DNA from: Mortierella sp. BCC40632
Lineage: Eukaryota > Mortierellomycota > Mortierellomycetes > Mortierellales > Mortierellaceae
Length of the DNA stretch: 64,000 nt
Reading direction: 5' to 3'
Assembly: GCA_011634665.1 (NCBI GenBank)
Contig: WAEK01000010.1
Location: 492,001 to 556,000, forward strand
Positions 61,776-64,000 of the stretch are shown here, piece after piece. The notes under the pieces were generated by a model. The model made no database searches, had not been told where the DNA came from, and saw nothing but the letters and a program-made list of their open reading frames with translations. The translations under genes were made by a program, and so were the position numbers. Every line of letters begins with the position of its first letter. Within the stretch, counting starts at the first letter, position 1.

Positions 61776-62595
61776 AGGCGGAGGCGGGTGAGCCTTCCTT
61801 AGTTGGTAAAGCTTCCCGCCCCGCTTCCTCGGGGCCCGGGTTCGAGTCCCGGTAGAGGTGAACAGAATTAATTGGACGCAATTAATTTTGGGAGCCATGG
61901 AAAAGTGATACGGAAAATTTCTAGTTTTTTTTTCTACTTGTGCTCGGGGCCAAGGCTAAGATTTAACTCCGCATCTACCCTGGTGGCAGGTGTAGCACCA
62001 GGTCCCAAGAGCTGTCCTCTCCAGCTCTTCCAGTCCCCCTTACAAAGCACTCCCCAACCCCGGAGCATGACTAGGACGGTCCTAGAAGTGCAAGTGGGAA
62101 ATGGTAAATCTTAGGAATTGAAAGTATCACACAGGAGATAGGCTCCCTGGCTTCGGCGAAAAAATTGGCCTCACATGGCTATGTAGGGAATAGGCACAGC
62201 GACCTAATCATGCAAACAGTTTGGTGGTGCCGCTGTCTCCAAGCCTATGGTTTGCAAGTGGGTTGCTGAAAGAACAGCAACCATACTTTGAAAAATGAAC
62301 TACTTGAGGGCCGCAGACGAAACACGAGATGGGGAAGTCAAGAAATATGTCGGATCGAGACTTTAAGAGACTGAGTCAAATGTACACTGGGAGGCCACAC
62401 AGGATGCGCCCGCCGAAGCAAGACCAAGGACGACCAAGGAAGGCCTACAGCAAGGGCACGCGAGAAAATATCAACACACAACCACCGTAGATTTCCGGGA
62501 CAAATAGGAAAATCCTAACTCTCAAGAGCAACCCATTTGTAATAAATCATAGACCCCAATATTGTGGTGTCATAGTGAAAAAAAAAAAAAAAAAA
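61776..62595 (+). mobile_element. 820-bp tRNA-headed SINE-like retroelement
   Basis: Starts right after the left duplication and ends with a run of 17-18 A directly before the right duplication, the structure left by LINE-driven retrotransposition. The head contains a Pol III type 2 promoter: an A-box-like TTAGTTGGTAAAGC (61799-61812) and a B-box GGTTCGAGTCC (61839-61849) within a perfect T-arm CCGGG-TTCGAGT-CCCGG. The anticodon region does not fold properly, so it is tRNA-derived rather than a tRNA gene. The body has no long open frame; a 49-codon frame from 62348 (MSDRDFKRLSQMYTG...) may be a relic of a LINE reading frame. At 820 bp it is long for a SINE. The intact duplication indicates a fairly recent insertion, in the leader of the ORF1 element downstream. 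Confidence 0.8.
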
Positions 62596-62613
62596 CTTAA
62601 CCACGATCTAGAC
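62596..62613 (+). repeat. Right 18-bp target-site duplication
   Basis: Second copy of CTTAACCACGATCTAGAC, immediately after the poly(A) tail. Removing the element and one copy restores a continuous sequence leading into CCCTAAATTCCACATCCCC. Confidence 0.9.
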
Positions 62614-62683
62614 CCTAAATTCCACATCCCCACAGATTTCCCCCTCATTCCCCCCTCTCACCCAATCTAGTTCGTGAGACGCA

Positions 62684-63982
62684 ATGCCCCAACCTCAGGG
62701 TTTAGGCACATCCAAAAATCTCGTCCATCATCGCTCAGATGGCGAAGATTCGTCGGATGAATTTAACAATTCAAAAAAAAGAAATGGAGCGAACGGTGAC
62801 CTAGGTCACAGCGAGAGCAGGAGGAGTGAGAGCGTTCCCGCTGGGAGCCGAGTGGTAGCTGATACAACTCCCAGCTCCCAGCTGCTCGAGCACTACGATG
62901 TAGTGCATGGGTACATGTACTCAGCAGCGTCGAGATCAGCCCAAGCAAAAAGGGCTGGAGAAATGGAAGTCGACGACGACGACGACAAGGGCGATGAGGA
63001 GGCAGAAGAGGAGGAGGAAAAGGAGTGGCGCACCATTACGCCACACAAGGCAAGGAAGTTGGCGCTAATGACTCCAATGGCATGGATCGTTGGCAAAAAC
63101 ATCGGCCAAAAAAAAAAGGAGATGGAGAGGATTATCCTCGGCCAAAAGGCAAATCTTGTGCAATGGCCGAGGAAAATGTTTCTAAAAGGAAAAGAACACC
63201 TGCAGGTCCTCGTGGAAAGTCAAGAGGACGTTAATCGACTCCTCGCGATCACGGTCAGCGTGCGAGCCATCCGAGAACTCGAGAAGGAGGACAAGGAGTC
63301 GACTGAGGATGAAGGAGAGATGGACGATGTCAGCCAGAACGAAGAGGAAAGAGTCAATCTCTTCACAGTCATCGACAACGACGCAGAGGTGGCCTCTCGA
63401 CTGGCTAGAACAGTCGAACTGTACGGGATCGCACCAACAGTACCAGACAGACTGGTTCGAATGGCAGCCAACAAGTTCGGAACCGTCCAGAAGGTCAGCC
63501 TCATCGCTGTACCTAATGGAAAGAAGATGAAGGCTGTGGTGGTATTCGAGGAGCAAGAGGCGGTTGACGAGATCGTCAGAAGCGGCAAGAAACATGTCGC
63601 AATCGGAAGAGACCTCGTCCGCATTGGGACCATCGGTGGCGTCCAGCTGAAGTGGGCACTAGAGTATGCCTGCAAGCTTTCAGGCCTACCAATCGGAACG
63701 ACTTCCCTGGATCTACAGGGCCTCTTGGAAGACGTACAAGCTGACTTCATCGAAGTTCCAAGATATTACCGAGGTAAGACTGCAGAATTCAGATACAGAC
63801 GTGAAGCCTTTGTATATTTCGCTTCGAAAGAGGATATGTCAAAGAGTATGCTACCTTGGTGCGTCTCTTTGAGAATGTCCTTGCTGGAATGTTTCGATCT
63901 GTACGGACGGACACGAATTTTCTTCCCCCATTGCCGCGCTCCATGGAAAGGGTTCACCCCTTTTTCTACATATCTTCTCTAG
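62684..63982 (+). CDS. LINE-like retrotransposon ORF1 protein (possibly frameshifted at its end)
   Basis: 432 aa from an ATG preceded by a pyrimidine-rich leader. The N-terminal part is charged, with a run of five Asp and long Glu blocks. About residues 110-190 contain TITPHKARKLALMTP and LVQWPRKMFLKGKEHLQVLVESQEDVNRLL. From about 240 there is a ferredoxin-like/RRM-like pattern (VRMAANKFGTVQKVSLI, then KMKAVVVFEEQEAVDEIV). This layout resembles ORF1 (gag-like) proteins of fungal non-LTR elements that bind their own RNA. No CCHC zinc knuckle is visible; the last 50 residues (from about RREAFVYFASKED) read poorly, so a frameshift may have removed it. ORF2 with endonuclease and reverse transcriptase would lie beyond the window. 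No homology search was possible. Confidence 0.6.
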   Translation: MPQPQGLGTSKNLVHHRSDGEDSSDEFNNSKKRNGANGDLGHSESRRSESVPAGSRVVADTTPSSQLLEHYDVVHGYMYSAASRSAQAKRAGEMEVDDDDDKGDEEAEEEEEKEWRTITPHKARKLALMTPMAWIVGKNIGQKKKEMERIILGQKANLVQWPRKMFLKGKEHLQVLVESQEDVNRLLAITVSVRAIRELEKEDKESTEDEGEMDDVSQNEEERVNLFTVIDNDAEVASRLARTVELYGIAPTVPDRLVRMAANKFGTVQKVSLIAVPNGKKMKAVVVFEEQEAVDEIVRSGKKHVAIGRDLVRIGTIGGVQLKWALEYACKLSGLPIGTTSLDLQGLLEDVQADFIEVPRYYRGKTAEFRYRREAFVYFASKEDMSKSMLPWCVSLRMSLLECFDLYGRTRIFFPHCRAPWKGFTPFSTYLL

Positions 63983-64000
63983 TATTTATTTCCTCTCTTT

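Noticed and set aside
61776..61860. A second functional tRNA gene
   Set aside because: The T arm and B-box are perfect but the anticodon arm and acceptor stem do not fold, and the sequence continues into a poly(A)-tailed body. It is better explained as a SINE head.

Overview
The window reads as nuclear DNA of an early-diverging fungus, most likely Mucoromycota and possibly a Mortierella relative. This is inferred from a complete eEF3 (a typical fungal elongation factor), a CaaX-tailed Sel1-repeat chitin-synthase-activator-like protein, a class V myosin and a glycogen branching enzyme. All genes are split by GT-AG introns, with one probable GC-AG intron. Introns and leaders are crowded with poly(A)/poly(T) runs and CT, GA, AT and other microsatellites.

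Layout. 1-8.5 kb: a bHLH transcription factor (+), convergent with an unrecognised RS- and Gly-rich protein (-). 11-24 kb: a minus-strand run of Mediator subunit 4, eEF3 and myosin V. 26-32 kb: a BAP31-like ER protein and a DUF1764 protein (-). The latter is head-to-head with a LETM1-domain mitochondrial protein (+) across only 205 bp. 32-36 kb: the PLP-synthase glutaminase PDX2, an STK16/ENV7-like kinase and a 70-aa secreted Cys-rich peptide, all +. 38-46 kb: a mitochondrial PDK/BCKDK-family kinase (+), convergent with the Skt5/Chs4-like protein (-). 48-57 kb: an NBR1-type autophagy receptor and the glycogen branching enzyme (+), then a possible Cys-rich secreted peptide (-).

From about 57.6 kb to the end the character changes. 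There are no housekeeping genes, few simple repeats and many transposon remains: a broken hAT transposase with its palindromic end, a fold-back element with nearly identical 254-bp arms, smaller inverted repeats, two related LINE-type 3' ends, a tRNA-Asn gene, an 820-bp tRNA-headed retroelement flanked by a perfect 18-bp target-site duplication, and a LINE-like ORF1.

The host genes are ordinary single-copy eukaryotic genes with separate roles (transcription, translation, transport, metabolism, autophagy). I see no metabolic gene cluster or defence system. The least ordinary material is the mobile-element tail and the two small Cys-rich secreted candidates. Gene models were spliced by hand from intron consensus, reading phase and family motifs. 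The totals are internally phase-consistent, but no transcript evidence was available.
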